Shown: positions 23,165 to 35,398, numbered from the stretch's first letter. The stretch is DNA of 64,000 nt from Trema orientale (GCA_002914845.1 JXTC01000046.1:846277-910276); one strand, 5' to 3'. Numbers and translations are program-made. The notes: generated by a model not told the origin, from the sequence alone.

Positions 23165-23220
23165 AACATAAGATAGCAATTTATCTTATGTTGGAAGTGA
23201 TAGCAATTTATCACTTCCAA
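23165..23220. repeat. Twin hairpins sharing the loop GCAATT
   Basis: AACATAAGATA-GCAATT-TATCTTATGTT (23165-23192) is directly followed, overlapping by two bases, by TTGGAAGTGATA-GCAATT- and its complement TATCACTTCCAA (23191-23220). Both stems are perfect (11 and 12 bp) and both loops are identical. Confidence 0.85.
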
Positions 23221-24607
23221 AAAGTGAAAATAAAAATAAAACTTATCAAATTCCTCCGTGATATGATATCAGCTATGACAAAATATTTGCATGAATAAAT
23301 CTCATCAGAAAAATTAATCAATTCCAATCAATCATGAAGTTTTCTATATGATTCCTGTGAAACTACGTACATAATTTTAAAACTAATGAAAAAACTTTTA
23401 ACTGGATACGATATATGAAAATGAGATGAATTGAATTTACGTCAAATACATATTTTCATTCCAATCTGATTGGATTTGGGATTTTCAAATTTGTCGGGAA
23501 TAGTTGGATAGTGAAACTCATCAACGCTGCCAAATCTGTGTCGTTTTTCTCCTTGAAAGTCACAATTGATTAGATAACTAGCGAAATTGGTGCTATGCCA
23601 CTTCTTTCTTTCTTTTTTTTTTTTTTCCTGATAATGATATTTTTAGGATTTCAATAAAGTAATTGTCCTTTGTACTACAAGTTTCTAAATTGCGTTTGAA
23701 TGTGGTAACAATAATAATCACATTTGACGAGGCTAGTTTTTCTTTTTATTTTTTCTTTTGTCCGTGCAAATTAGATTTTAATATATTAATTTTAAAGGGA
23801 TAACAAAAAAAAAGATATTTTGTAAATTTTACGTCTTTGCAAAGGAAAAATTGGTAAAATATTGCATATATGTTTTTCTTTCAAATCTTACTGGATTGAC
23901 ACATATTATAACAAAAATTGAGATTTATAATAATTGATAAAGATGTCTTTACTCTTCAAAATTGTCGATTGGTTTAAAAGACAATCAAAAAAAGGACTCT
24001 TTGGAAATATACTATTCAAATGGCAACCATTTAAACTAATGAATGCTCTGTAGCATCTGACAAATCTAATTATGCCAACTTTCAAACACAATTATTAATT
24101 TTCATGATTTATGCTATACGATTTTGAAAGGTAAAAATTAAACAATTTTAAACTCTAAATTTGACTATAGATGTGAATTTTGTGAGCATAAATTTTATTG
24201 CTATGGATGAAAATATGTTGTTGTTTTTTTTTTTTCTTTTTTAAATAATTTTATCCATAATTTTAAGCTAAAAACATTAAAAGAAGTGAATTCTTTTATA
24301 ATTTTTAATTATTTTAATTGAATGATGTGCCAAATAATTATTGAGCATATTAGACGAATGATTTGCTTCTACTCATTGAAAAAAACAAAAGTGGATCTCT
24401 ATTGGTGTGTTCTTAGGGATATAAATTTTATCTACTATTATAGTTTATCAATTTTACTATTAGAATTACAAATGGTTACAAACGTTACTGATTTCTCAAA
24501 TAATATAGCACCTTTTGTTCAGCACAGTTGTAAACTTCGCACAAAAAATGTGTGAATTTAAAAGAATGATACTACACTTGTCTGATACTGTACTTCTCAG
24601 TTAATTG
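23221..24607. other. Intergenic AT-rich DNA
   Basis: No gene or defined element recognised. Confidence 0.5.
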
Positions 24608-24615
24608 ATATTAAT

Positions 24616-24997
24616 TAGGGGTGGCAATATAGGTCATGACACGATAACACGACTCGAAACCCACACGATTAGCTGAACCTACTTGACACGAAATTGACTC
24701 GAATTGACACGATTAAGTAATTTTTTAATAAATTATATTAAATAATTATTTTCAAAAAAATATTTTTTCATGAATTTCTTGTAAATAAAATAAAAAACAT
24801 AAAGCTAATGAACTAATTTCTCTTACTATAGTAAAATTTAATTAAAAAAATCGAGTAAACTAACAGTTATACTATTTATATACGTTTTGACCCATCAACC
24901 TGCACGTCGTTTTCATTAAATAGGTGCACGTAGGTTAACCTGTTAACGACACGATTTAATTAGGTTAAACACGACACGACACAGATTGCCACCCCTA
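24616..24997. mobile_element. 382-bp hAT-type MITE (TAGGGGTGGCAAT family)
   Basis: Starts TAGGGGTGGCAATATAGG and ends AGATTGCCACCCCTA. Flanking 8-mers ATATTAAT (24608-24615) and GTATTAAT (24998-25005) differ at one base. Both ends are rich in ACACGAC/GACACGA motifs; the middle is AT-rich. Same family as the insertion in the TPS gene at 38169-38749. Confidence 0.85.
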
Positions 24998-25005
24998 GTA
25001 TTAAT

Positions 25006-25514
25006 GGAAATTATTATTACAAAAGATAGAATTGTTTTGAAAATGCTTTATTGGGATTTTGATAGGTGGTATTCTTTGAAGATCATGTTTGGTGTGCCGT
25101 GATACGACTTGGAACGGCTTGTCGATTGTTGAATTGGATCAGACCTCATTGTATAATAATAAGACCATTGAGCTTATATATATTCTAACTTTATATCTTT
25201 CCCCATCTTATAATTAAATTGTGGGATTCAGATTCATGATATGTACATACTAGGGGCTGTGAAATTTTCAAAGTTAAGTCACAGCAGCCCCTTGTGGCTT
25301 ACTAATTAGTGTATATACATATGGATACTTGCATATTCGTTATGGTTACAAAGTAAGTCATTTTGATGCTGGCTTATAAATTAAGAATAAAGAAGTCTAT
25401 TGTGGTTATGAGGAACCCGTGTACGGCCATTAATCCTGATCAACTTGCTAGGTGGGCTTATCATGATCTGACTTTTATGAAGTCGTGTGACATTATAGAA
25501 TTATTATTAATCTT
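25006..25514. other. Intergenic DNA
   Basis: No gene seen. An imperfect inverted repeat GGGGCTGTGA...TCACAGCAGCCCC lies at about 25254-25293. Confidence 0.4.
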
Positions 25515-25805
25515 GAGAAATTTAGGTAGATGACCAAAATTTTAAATTTGATTAAGTAGATGTCTATTTTTAAAATTTTATAGCTAAATGTCCAGGTATA
25601 TATATTTTTACACCTGGTAGATACACATATCTACCAATTTTAGTTACTATACTGAAGTGCACTGGGTATATAATTTTTTATACTTAGTATATAAAATTTT
25701 ACACTTGATATATAAGCATATATACCGGACATTTTGCTATAACATTTGACAAAGGGACATTTACTGAAATTGGGCCCAAAATTTGGTCATATTTCTATAA
25801 GCCCC
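25515..25805 (+). mobile_element. 291-bp Mutator-like MITE, family A, copy 3
   Basis: Same orientation and same length as copy 1. Flanks are ATTAATCTT and TATTATCTT, an imperfect 9-bp duplication, so this copy may be older or the site has mutated. Confidence 0.75.
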
Positions 25806-25989
25806 TATTATCTTTTGATAATTGGAAGAAGAATAATTGGAAAGGAGAGGAATCTGAGTTTTAGGACCTCCATAACAGAGAGAATATTTAGTTACCAAGC
25901 TATATACCTCCAACTACACTCTTCATATATAGTCGTAAGAGAAATAAATTAGTATATGAGGCTATAATAATGGGATTCATGGAGAAACG

Positions 25990-26180
25990 AATAAATTTTG
26001 AACCTATTTTAAGTAAAAATCCATTTTTCAAATGCTGTAACAAAATGATATAATCGTTATATATCATATATGAAATATAATGTACCCTATATAAAAATTA
26101 ATATACTTAGTATACATAAGTGAATATATTAGGTGTAAAAATAGATATAATTGATCATTTAACTATAAAAATGAAAAGAA
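25990..26180 (-). mobile_element. Degenerate fourth copy of MITE family A
   Basis: Segments such as AAATCCATTTTTCAAATGCT and the following ATATACC/TATAC-type blocks follow the order of the family A element in inverted orientation but are strongly diverged and partly deleted. Confidence 0.45.
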
Positions 26181-26714
26181 AAGAAAAGAAAAATAAGCAT
26201 TTGTTAAATGAAGTATAAAAAAGGAGAAACTGTGATTTTCCTATAATTATTTTACCATGCTTAACGGACACCATTTGTCATATGATACAAAATTGACCTT
26301 AAAATTGACTATCCAAGTACATGGGCCATTACAGTGCATATGGATGGCAAGGGGAAAGGGCTTGATTAGGAGTAATTTGGACAAAATTGACTTTTTAAGA
26401 ACAATTTTTTAAATTAATTTTTAGACGTCATAATATTAGTGACGTGTAGTCAACGTATTAGTGAGTCACAATATTTATTATCTATCATAAATATTCATGT
26501 GACCACTGGTTACTAGCTAATATAGTGATTAGCTATCACTTGTCACTAATATTCTAATAGTTCAAAAAAAGTCATTTCGAAATTAGCCTTAAAAAAATCA
26601 TTTGGATTCCTACTCGAGATCCAAATCCCATATGACGAGAGTTAATAATGGGCCGTTAATCGTCGTGGTGTAAATACTTTTACCTCTAAAAAACCTAAAA
26701 GAATTACAAAACTA
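26181..26714. other. Intergenic DNA
   Basis: No gene or clear element. Confidence 0.4.
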
Positions 26715-27073
26715 GGGAGGCTAAATTTTTTTTTTCCCCAATATCTTGACAGTTTTTATTAGAAACATATCACCTTTTAATATTTTTTTATAAGAAAAAT
26801 ACTCTTTTTAAAATGATTACTAATTACCAGTTTCTAAAATTGGTTACCGGTTACCAGTCACTAGTTATAAATACTTATGATTACTAGTTATCAGTTTTTG
26901 GAAACTGGTTATCGGTTACTAGTTACTATTTTCAAAAATAATATTTTTTAAATATTTTTTAAAAAATAATATTTTTTTAATAAAAACCGTACCGAACATA
27001 TAAAAAAATACATGCCACCGTAATTTTTTAATTTTTTTTTTTACTAAAAATGCCATAAAAGGCCTAATTTCCC
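26715..27073. mobile_element. MITE family B, copy 2 (diverged)
   Basis: Shares with 9270-9642 the core GGTTACCGGTTACCAGT, ACTAGTTACTATTTT and AATAAAAACCGTACCG in the same order and orientation, and ends ...GGCCTAATTTCCC. The left terminus is blurred. Confidence 0.55.
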
Positions 27074-27745
27074 TTCTTTTAAGGGAAATCGTCGCCACTA
27101 GGACTCTTTTGATTCCAAAAAAAAAAAAAAAAAGATTTTGAATATCTTTTGGAAGCAAAAATTGGACCCCACTTGAATGAAAAGACTTAATTACCCTTAT
27201 TGAGGTTGCCTCTCTATACCCAACCTACCTAAACTAAATCCTAAAAATTTCACTATACAAATAAAGTACAAAAAATCCAATGGAGTCAAATGGTCCTAGT
27301 TCTGTCCTTTTAATAGAGAAAATTTGCTCAGTAGCATTTTGTGGGGCTATGTTTTTACCATTAATGATGCTTTTTTTTTTGTTTTTATTTTTATTTTATT
27401 TCATATTTCTTATTATAGAGTCTTAAATTTGCCCCCCTAATTTTTATCTAATTAGTTGAGATTTATATACTGATTAAATTTTATCAAATTGATTGGTTGA
27501 AATTTGTTTACGATTGGTTGAGTTTTGTTAGCTGACTAGTTGGATTTTTAACACGTTATTATAGTTAAGGACACTATATATTAATACCACTTTAAGATCT
27601 TTCAAGATTCGTGGAATAATTAAATCTAAGATCTTAGTATTCACTTTGTGAATTGATTGATAATTTTGTCTAAATGGCCATTGAGAACAAAATTATTGGC
27701 AACATTATTCCTTGATAGAAAGATGGTAACTTAAAGGTAAATATG
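27074..27745. other. Intergenic DNA
   Basis: Contains GATTGGTTGAGTTTTGTTA-like short repeats at 27450-27560. No gene. Confidence 0.4.
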
Positions 27746-28734
27746 TGTTGGAGGGATATTGCGGTAATTTTTCCTATCCAACTACGGCATTGTATAGAGA
27801 TTCTATATGTGGTATAGAATATGCTAGATGGATCGATTAATCAAGACTAGTTGATTAAATATCTATAAAAGGCACGACATCTAATTTAAGAGTGCATTAT
27901 TGGGCCTTTAGTGGAGTATCCCCTTTACTAATAGTATTTATATAAATACCGTAATAAGAGTTATTATGTATTTATCATACTATTGGAGCTTAGATTATTT
28001 GGATCTATTATGTCTCTTGCCTAGCTCAACAAAGCCCATTAATTGGTTGATGGTATTTGTGAATTTAGTTTCAAGAAATTGTGTAAAATAATAATTCTGT
28101 ACAGAAGTTGGTATTTTTATAAATAAGTTTTATGAGTTGACATATTTATAAAAATACACCTAAAGCCCAAATTGGAGAAGAAGTCCAATCCTAGTTGGAC
28201 TGGGATTAGCAGTTTTTGGGCTTTATATATAAAAGATACATGAGAGAAAAAACTGCACAGTAACCCTAGTGTGTTACACGAAAATTAGAGGGAAAGAAAG
28301 AGAGAGAATTCGGCCAATATTGAGAGGAGAGGAGAGAAAAAGTTTCTTGCAATCTCACAGTCTCATCTCACATCCCGATGTTCCAAAGGATCAAGAAGGT
28401 GATTATCATCGTTCTCCAACGAAGGATTCAACTTGGTGCTCACTCGCCTCATCAACCAAGAGCAAGAGTATAGACAAGAAGATCTAGGGTTGGAGATTTG
28501 ATCACCATCAACAAGGAGATCAAGAAGGAGTATGCAATAAGAGGTAAACCCTAATCTTATCTCTAGGGTTTATGTATCTAGATTTGATTTATATTATACA
28601 TGATCCTGTAATTGATATATACATATTCTATAGTTATGAAAACTGTTTTCATGTAAAAATTTTAAAATATAAATCCGCTAATTTTTCTGTTGCGTTCATG
28701 ATGTGATCATGTGTTATCCATAGTTTGCATGCAT
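27746..28734 (+). repeat. LTR of a Ty1-copia-like element (solo or partial)
   Basis: Starts TGTTGGAGGGATATTGCGG. It has a TATA box in CTTTATATATAAAAG at about 28222-28236, then leader-like purine-rich sequence and ATCCGCTAATTTTTCTGTT near the end, the usual layout of plant copia LTRs. ATATG occurs just before (27741-27745) and just after (28735-28739), possibly a target duplication, but the LTR end would then be AT rather than CA. No internal domain in this orientation follows. Confidence 0.45.
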
Positions 28735-28756
28735 ATATGTTTTTTCCTAAGTGTTA

Positions 28757-29460
28757 GGTCAAAATACAATCATTCAATTCCTGGACTCGATCTTTGTTGG
28801 GATCTACCAACATGTCGTCTACGTACAACAATAAGATAATGAAATCACTATCTTCATCACACCTCTTAAAGTATGTGCAGTGGTCTGAACTGAGTTTGTT
28901 GTACCTAAGGCTTATGATAAAGGAATCAAATCTCTTATACCTACACTTCGGCGCCTGTTTGATACCATATATAGATTTTGTTCAACTTACAAACTAAGTT
29001 TTCATTGCCTATTTCAGCAAAACCTTCTGGTTGAAGCATATAAATTTCTTCTTTAAGTTCTCCATGAAGAAAAACAATTTTCAAATCTAGCTGCTCTAGA
29101 TGTAAGTCAAACATAGTACAAATCGCCAGAATCACTCTAATTCTTATGAGTCGAACCACAGGTGAAAATATCTCGTTGAAGTTAATACCTTCTTTCTAGG
29201 TATATCCCTTTACCATTAATCTCACACAATACTGCTCTACCTGATCATTACTATCACGCTTGATCTTGTAGACCCATTTGTTGTTAATGGCCTTCTTTTC
29301 TTGTGGTATTGAAACGAGATCCTATATCTTGTTCTTGTGAAGGGTTTTGATCTCTTTTTACATTGCTATCATTCATAGGGATACATCTGAGCTTTTGGTA
29401 GCTTTATGGAAAGTTGTTGGCTCTCCATCTTCTGTTAGAAGGCAATATGTAATGTTACTC
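28757..29460 (-). pseudogene. Copia reverse transcriptase fragment
   Basis: Recognisable blocks are AICTMFDLHLEQLDLKIVFL, HGELKEEIYMLQPEGF and the active-site YVDDMLV at about 28795-28830, followed by NKDRVQEL, after which homology ends. Frames change repeatedly. It converts template RNA to DNA in intact relatives; here it is dead. Confidence 0.8.
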
Positions 29461-29749
29461 TCTGTGATATAATTTGAGTGCCACACTTGTAGTCTTCTCT
29501 CACAAGTTAACCTACGGATTTTAGAAGACTCTTCCTCGGCTAGTTCTTTTACTTCGTGCTCTGGTACTGCTTCAGAAGAATCTGAAACTTCATAATTATT
29601 TTCTACATGAACTGTAGTAGTTTCTGGATTGTTATCGTCTCCTTTTTCTTATAGTTTATTTTCTGTAAATATCACGTCTCTGCTGATGACAATCTTATGG
29701 GCAGTGGAATCCTATAGACGATATCCATTGACTTCATCTGTATTCCCAA

Positions 29750-30580
29750 GAATACATACTATCTGAACTTTGAATCCAGTTTTGTGATTTTTTAAGTATT
29801 GTACATTACGTACACAGGACTTCCAAATATGTGCAAGCGAGAATAATCAGCTGGCATACCAGTCCATATCTCTATCAGTGTCTTTAGATCAATTGTAGTT
29901 AATGGAGACCGATTGATTACATAACAAGCTATTTTGACTGCTTCCGTTCAAAATGTCTTGTGTAGACCTGCAGCTCTCAACATTACTCTTGTCCCTTTTT
30001 AACCAGGTTTTGTTTATCCGCTCTGCCACTCCATTTTGCTGAGGGATGTCTACCACTGTAAATTGCCTTTTGATATCTTCTTGTTGACAAAAATTATCAA
30101 ATTCATTGCTTGTATATTCTTCTCTATTGTCCGTCTTCAAACACTTGATCTTCTCTCTAGATTCAAGCTCTACTCAAGCTTTGAATATTTTGAAGACAGA
30201 AAACATATCCGCCTTCTTTTTGATAGGATACATCCAACATCTCCTAGAGTAATCATCAATAAAAGATATAAGGTATCTAGCTCCTCTTAGGAACATCACC
30301 GGTGCTTGCCAAACATCAGAGTTAACCAAGTCTAGAACCATTTTACTTTTAGAACTGGATATGTTGAACTTTAATCTATACTATTTCCTTGTGACACAAT
30401 GCTCACAAAGGGTAAAGATACCTTTGTGAGACCAGGAAACAACCTTCGTTCAGAGAGAATCCTCAAGTCTCGTTCTGATATATGGCCGAGCTTATGATGC
30501 CACATCACCGTCAATTCTTCTCTGGAATTCGTTGAAGCAACTGATGCATCTACTTCCATCACTGTATCTCCTTTAAGCAT
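29750..30580 (-). pseudogene. Copia GAG-pre-integrase and integrase fragments
   Basis: The block MWHHKLGHISERDLRILSER (about 30430-30510) is the HHxC-region lead-in of copia integrases. QQNGVAERINKT (about 30000-30040) is part of the catalytic-core C-terminus (usually QQNGVAERxNRT). Stops interrupt both parts. Confidence 0.8.
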
Positions 30581-30908
30581 TTAAAGATTCACTGCAATCT
30601 TCTCCGCCTTCATTACTATAAGTGCACTCTTCATGATCTTCATTATCCCATTCTCAACATAGGTTTTGCAACTAAGATTATCTTATTAGTCCAAAGATAA
30701 TAGATTTTTCTTTAGGCCATTCACATGTCACACTTCTTGAATAGTACGAACAGTGCCGCCTTACATTTTCATCTTGATGGTGCCAATCCTAGTGGTCTTT
30801 AAGGCATGATCATTATCCCATGAACACAGATTCTCCAGAGATAGGTTCATATATATGAAACCACTCTCTGTGAGAAGTCATGTGCCATATTACTCCGGAA
30901 TCCACTAA

Positions 30909-31800
30909 CTAAATACTAGTGAGCTGCCTTCTACCCTTAGAAACTGTTGCTGCTTCACTATACATGATTTCTCCATCGTTTGATGTACTTGCAATGTTCC
31001 TCTGAACATTTGATGACTCGAGGTCCTTCACTCTGGAATCTCCATTCTTCTTGAGTTGCCGATACTCCCTTTTGACGTGCCCTTTCTCGCAACAATAATA
31101 ATACTTGACATTCTTCTTATTTCTTGACTTTGATCTACTATGATTCTGACTCCCACTGGGGCCATATTCCATTGTCTTCCCTCTCATTATCCAAGCCTCT
31201 ACTTGGTATGAATTTGTCAATCTGTCTTCTTTGTTCTTACGCTGATTTTCTTCTTCAAGAACAATAGCTGTAAGATCGTTGAAAACTAGAGTTGTAGTAT
31301 TGCTAGTCATATTTATGATAAGCTGATCATACGAATCATGTAGATTCTAAAGTAAGATTTCTACACGTTCATTATCCTCTATTTTATGCTCCATTAATAT
31401 GAGATGTGAATATAGAGTGTTGAGAGTGTTGATGTGGTCGATCACTGTTACTGATTCTGCAATCTGAAGAGTGTAAAGCATTCTCTTCAAAAAAATTTTG
31501 TTGTGAAGTAACTTGGCCTGATATCAGTGTATCCCATATTTCTTTGGCTGACTTATTCTCTTTAATACTCGACATAACTCCATCTGTTAGCGCCAGATAT
31601 AAGGTAGCAACAACATTGCTCTTAATCTCATCTCACTTTTTATCATCAGTAATCTCAGCAGGCCTTTTCCTAATTACTATTAGATAATTATTTTTTCTCA
31701 AGATTGTCTTTATCTTTACTTTCCACAAAGAGAAATTGCTCCCATAGAACTTCTCAATATCGAATTTTGCCACCATTTTTGTTCGCCACGATGTGCTCAG
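30909..31800 (-). pseudogene. Copia gag fragment with mutated zinc knuckle
   Basis: SAKEIWDTL is a typical UBN2/gag motif. The CCHC knuckle reads YYYCCEKGHVKREYR: the first and last Cys of C-X2-C-X4-H-X4-C are both Tyr, so it could not bind zinc normally. Confidence 0.75.
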
Positions 31801-31894
31801 TTACCACTGTTTTACTGTGCGTGAATAGTATTGTATATATAAATAGTATCATACAAATAAATAGTATGTATATATGAATAATATTCTAACCAAT

Positions 31895-31907
31895 GGCTCT
31901 GATACCA
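31895..31907 (-). other. Primer-binding site (initiator tRNA-Met) of the copia element
   Basis: Minus strand reads TGGTATCAGAGCC, complementary to the 3' end of initiator tRNA-Met, one base inside the LTR. Confidence 0.85.
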
Positions 31908-31908
31908 C

Positions 31909-32466
31909 TGTTAGGAGATCAGCTTTGCGAATGCGACAACACCCAGCTAAAATACAAGTTGAGAAAATTTGGGTAAAATAGAAAAAATAAGGTACACAAA
32001 AGATTTAATGTAGTTCACCCAATTTAGGCTATGTCTACGGAAAAGGCCATGCAGCATTTCACTACGAAAAGGAGATTACAACTCATTTCTCTCTAAATAC
32101 AAGGAGAAAACAAATGAACTTTTTTCTTTTGAAATAGGAGAATATACACTCTCTAAATAATTTAGGAGAAAAAATAAGTGAGATACTTAGAGGAATTCCT
32201 AGACTTGAATTTTCTCTTAGAAGGAAGAGGAGATATTGAGAATGAGATACAAAATGAGGTTGAGGTGAGAGGTATTTATAGGTAAACCCTTCACCTCCTT
32301 ATCTGATCAATACATCCTCCTTTTTCCCCTTTTTTCTTCTTTCCTTCACGTGGGCTACGTCATTGAATGTGGTCTAAGCCACATTATTTAACCATTCACA
32401 CCATTCAAAATTTTGGGAGTTCTTTTATAAATAGCAATTCTAAAATTCTACTTATATTATTAAACA
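31909..32466 (-). repeat. 5' LTR of the copia element
   Basis: 558 bp, TG...CA termini (minus strand TGTTTAATAATATAAG ... CTCCTAACA). A TATA box TATAAATA is at 32273-32280 on the minus strand. Confidence 0.75.
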
Positions 32467-33629
32467 TTTAAATAAATATATTAAGAACTATATATATCTC
32501 GGTTCTGTGCCAAAATACCCCTCTATTAGTCAACAAACTTCAACTAATTGCAGTAAAGTTGTGGACAAATTTAGAATTTCACAATAAAAACTGCTATAGA
32601 ACAAAAATTTAAAAAGAAAAAATGCACTTAGCAATCAGCCTTTTTTCCTCAGTAGTTTATTTTTTGTTTTGTCTAATTTTTTCAAGTATACAGGATATTT
32701 TCGTAAATAGCAATCTCTAGGTAAGTATTAGTATTTTAGTAGTCTTTTCTTTTTTATAAAAATAAAAATTGTCAAAATAGAAAGTCCAAGCACCAAAATG
32801 ACTCAGTGTCTTATTATTGATGTATAGTTTTCTAAAGGGCAAAAGACACCTAGTACTATCTTTTGAAAAAGAATATCAATAATACAGTCGTACTTAACTA
32901 ACTTATTTCTATATGATCTTTTTATTAAAAAATACTCAAATTTGCTTAACACTCTATAAACTCCTTTTTCTCACACACTTGATTCTTCCTGAGCACTCTT
33001 TACTCCCTTCTAATAAGATTTCACTTCTTTATTTATTTGTTTCCTCTCATTTTTGACAAAAATGCAGAGGAAGATTTAGAAGAAGCTTTGTAAAGCCGTG
33101 AATAATGGCAGCTGATATAAGCTCTTGGGTCCAAGTCATGAGTATGTACAAGGATGATCAAGATAGGTCGATGGGTATTGATTTAAATTAAGCTACGAGA
33201 ATTCAACGTCTGGGATATTTCGAGACTTTCTTTATGGGTTTTTTTTATTCTTCTTCTTCCAAGAATGTGAATGATACCCAGGAGCTTGACTTTTATTTTG
33301 TGGTTTTTCTTTTCGGTTTTTTTAGCTTTAATTTTATTGTTTGAAATATAGACAACTGGAGTATCGAGGCTTGTTTATTTTTCTGATGATAAATTAGTCC
33401 GTGAAGTATTTACTTAGTTGTTTTAACCTGAGATGTATTGAAAATTGAGATTTTTTCTTTTGTTTTTATTTCTTTTATCTGATATGCATACATTCATATA
33501 TGCCATAATACACAAAAGTATTCGAAGTAGATAAGTGGTTGATAAAGTTATGTAGAATTATTAGAAATGGAATTGTTGCACAACAAATGCTCGATGAAAT
33601 TGCTCAATAATAATCAAGTAGACACTTTT
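32467..33629. other. Intergenic DNA
   Basis: No gene recognised. A 28-codon reading frame at 33105-33191 (plus) is too short and isolated to support. Confidence 0.4.
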
Positions 33630-34172
33630 GTGGTTTCCTGTGATTTCCTTAGCTATATAGCATTATGCAAAAAGGAAACCACGATGGTTTCTAGGAAATC
33701 TTCGTAGTTTCTTATGATTTTTAGCTATATGGCATTCTGTGAAAAGGAAATCATGATAGTTTCTAAGAAACCTTCGTGATTTCCTGTGATTTATTTAGCT
33801 ACAGGATATTTTGCAAAAAAGAAAATCACTATTCTGCAAAAAGAAAACCACAATGATTTCCAGAAAATATTTGTGATTTCCTGTGATTTACTTACGTACA
33901 AGACATTCTGCTAAAAGAAACTAAATTGGTTTCTAGGAAACCTTTGTGGTTTCCTGTGACTTACTTACAGACAAGACATTCTGTTAATAGGAAACCTCTA
34001 TAGTTTCCTGTGAAAAAAAAAGATGGCTTATTTACTAAAATGCCACCGTATTTTTTAGCTCCCAAAATATTTAGAAAAATGCCCTAAGAAGGTCGTACAA
34101 AATTTTTATTATTTTTGAAAAATCGTAAATTTGGTAATATTTTTTGAAAAATAGGTATAAGTTTCCAAATCC
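33630..34172 (-). mobile_element. Partial Mutator-like element with minisatellite units
   Basis: Contains about five units of the 11-12 kb minisatellite in inverted orientation (GTGGTTTCCTGTGATTT, GCATTATGCAAAAAGGAAAC). These are followed by a terminus, read on the minus strand as GGGATTTGGAAACTTATACC, that matches those at 10365 and 2094. The opposite end was not found, so this is a truncated relative. Confidence 0.6.
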
Positions 34173-34521
34173 CTTTCCTAAATCCAAATTTTAATTTTAC
34201 ATAAAATAAAGAGGTATTTAGGCTATATACCAGTTTTGGGAATTATTACAACCATAGCATTTTTAGGCAGATTTTTTTAATTAACTGCCATAAAACTAAA
34301 ACATTTTTAACTGCTATACATGAAAAAATCCGGAAAAAAAGTAATTGTTTTTGTTAGAAGTCATGCCTGGACCAAAGTCCGTTCAAACGTTTTATGCATA
34401 TATAGTCAATGCATAATAACAATATTCCTTCAAGAAAAAAAAAATCATATATAGTCAATACATAAGAACAATATTCCTTCAAGAGCAAAAATATAAATAT
34501 ATAAGCGCAATATATAATTAT
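34173..34521. other. Intergenic DNA with a tandem duplication of about 49 bp
   Basis: ATATAGTCAATGCATAATAA plus the following AACAATATTCCTTCAAGA recur in slightly diverged form (about 34399-34437 and 34447-34483). The last bases ATAATTAT (34514-34521) are the target duplication of the next element. Confidence 0.55.
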
Positions 34522-35286
34522 CAGTGCCGGCTCAAAGGGCTAGGCGAGAGAGGCACTTGCCTAAGGCCCCTTGTGCCGGGACAAACCCTATTTTTTTCTG
34601 TGTATATGTATAAATACATATATAACTAACTTGTTTGTTAGATTATAAAGTAAAATACTTTTATTTAACAAGAGTTATGCATTTATAAAAGACATATACA
34701 AACGTGATTAGTAATTATAAGTTTTAAATTCAGGCTTTATTAAAGTTAATAAAAGAAAAAAGATACATATGTACGTACGAAGTGTAAATAAAATTATGAT
34801 TTTTATTTATGGGAATTAATATATATATATTTGGAAGACTATATATATATTTAATGAGATAGAAAATAATTCTAGAATGATTTTAAACTATGTAGTGGTT
34901 TAGTTTTAGTTTCATCTTGGTCTCGAATATTTAATAATTATCCTTCAGTTCATTATGTATTCTTTTTAGTTTCGATCTAGTACATTCTTGATAATGTTAT
35001 GCGGGTTCAGTGAAAGAACATTAACTATCCTTGACGTATTTGTCATCATTACTATTAGAACTGTATTAATGAAATTAAAGGATATCACAATTTCGGTTTT
35101 CTAGAAGTCCAATTTTCATAATCAATTAACTTTTTTACATAAATATTAAAGAATAAGTTGTTACAAGAAATTTTACAAAGAGATCAATAAAGTTAAATAA
35201 AAATTTTATTAAAAATAATTAAAGAAAAAAAAAATCATAGACGTGCTTATTAAAATATGGCCCCCAATTCGCTGGAGCGGACTGTG
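34522..35286. mobile_element. 765-bp non-autonomous hAT element in the TPS promoter
   Basis: Left end CAGTGCCGGCTCAAAGGG, right end reads inward CACAGTCCGCTCCAGC. Perfect 8-bp target duplication ATAATTAT (34514-34521 and 35287-35294). The left end has the GGCTAGGCGAGAGAGGCAC/CTAAGGCCCC sequence common at ends of plant hAT elements. No transposase frame. It sits about 105 bp upstream of the TPS TATA box. Its right end recurs in TPS intron 3 in better-preserved form (GGAGCCGGCTCTG). Confidence 0.8.
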
Positions 35287-35391
35287 ATAATTATTGACGT
35301 AGATAGTATACAGTTAATGGCGTTATCCAATCTAATTCCTGGTCCTTGGGAAAGTACTCAAGCATGTTAATATATCCAGCCCAAACTTCTT

Positions 35392-35398
35392 TATAAAT
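35392..35398 (+). promoter_or_regulatory. TATA box of the TPS pseudogene
   Basis: TATAAAT in CTTTATAAATTCGCCTG, 133 bp upstream of the ATG. The same motif and flanks recur in intron 3. Confidence 0.6.

Larger units (their letters stand above)
28757..32466 (-). mobile_element. 3'-truncated Ty1-copia retrotransposon (Tork/Tnt1-like)
   Basis: In transcription order (right to left) it carries a 5' LTR, a tRNA-Met primer-binding site, gag with a degenerate zinc knuckle, a GAG-pre-integrase block, integrase fragments, and reverse transcriptase that stops shortly after its YVDDMLV motif. The RNase H domain and 3' LTR are missing. Many frameshifts and stops make it non-functional. The break lies next to the LTR at 27746-28734. 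Confidence 0.85.

Noticed and set aside
33105..33191. 28-codon frame starting MAADISSWVQ and ending in GIDLN
   Set aside because: Too short, no splice partner and no family recognised.
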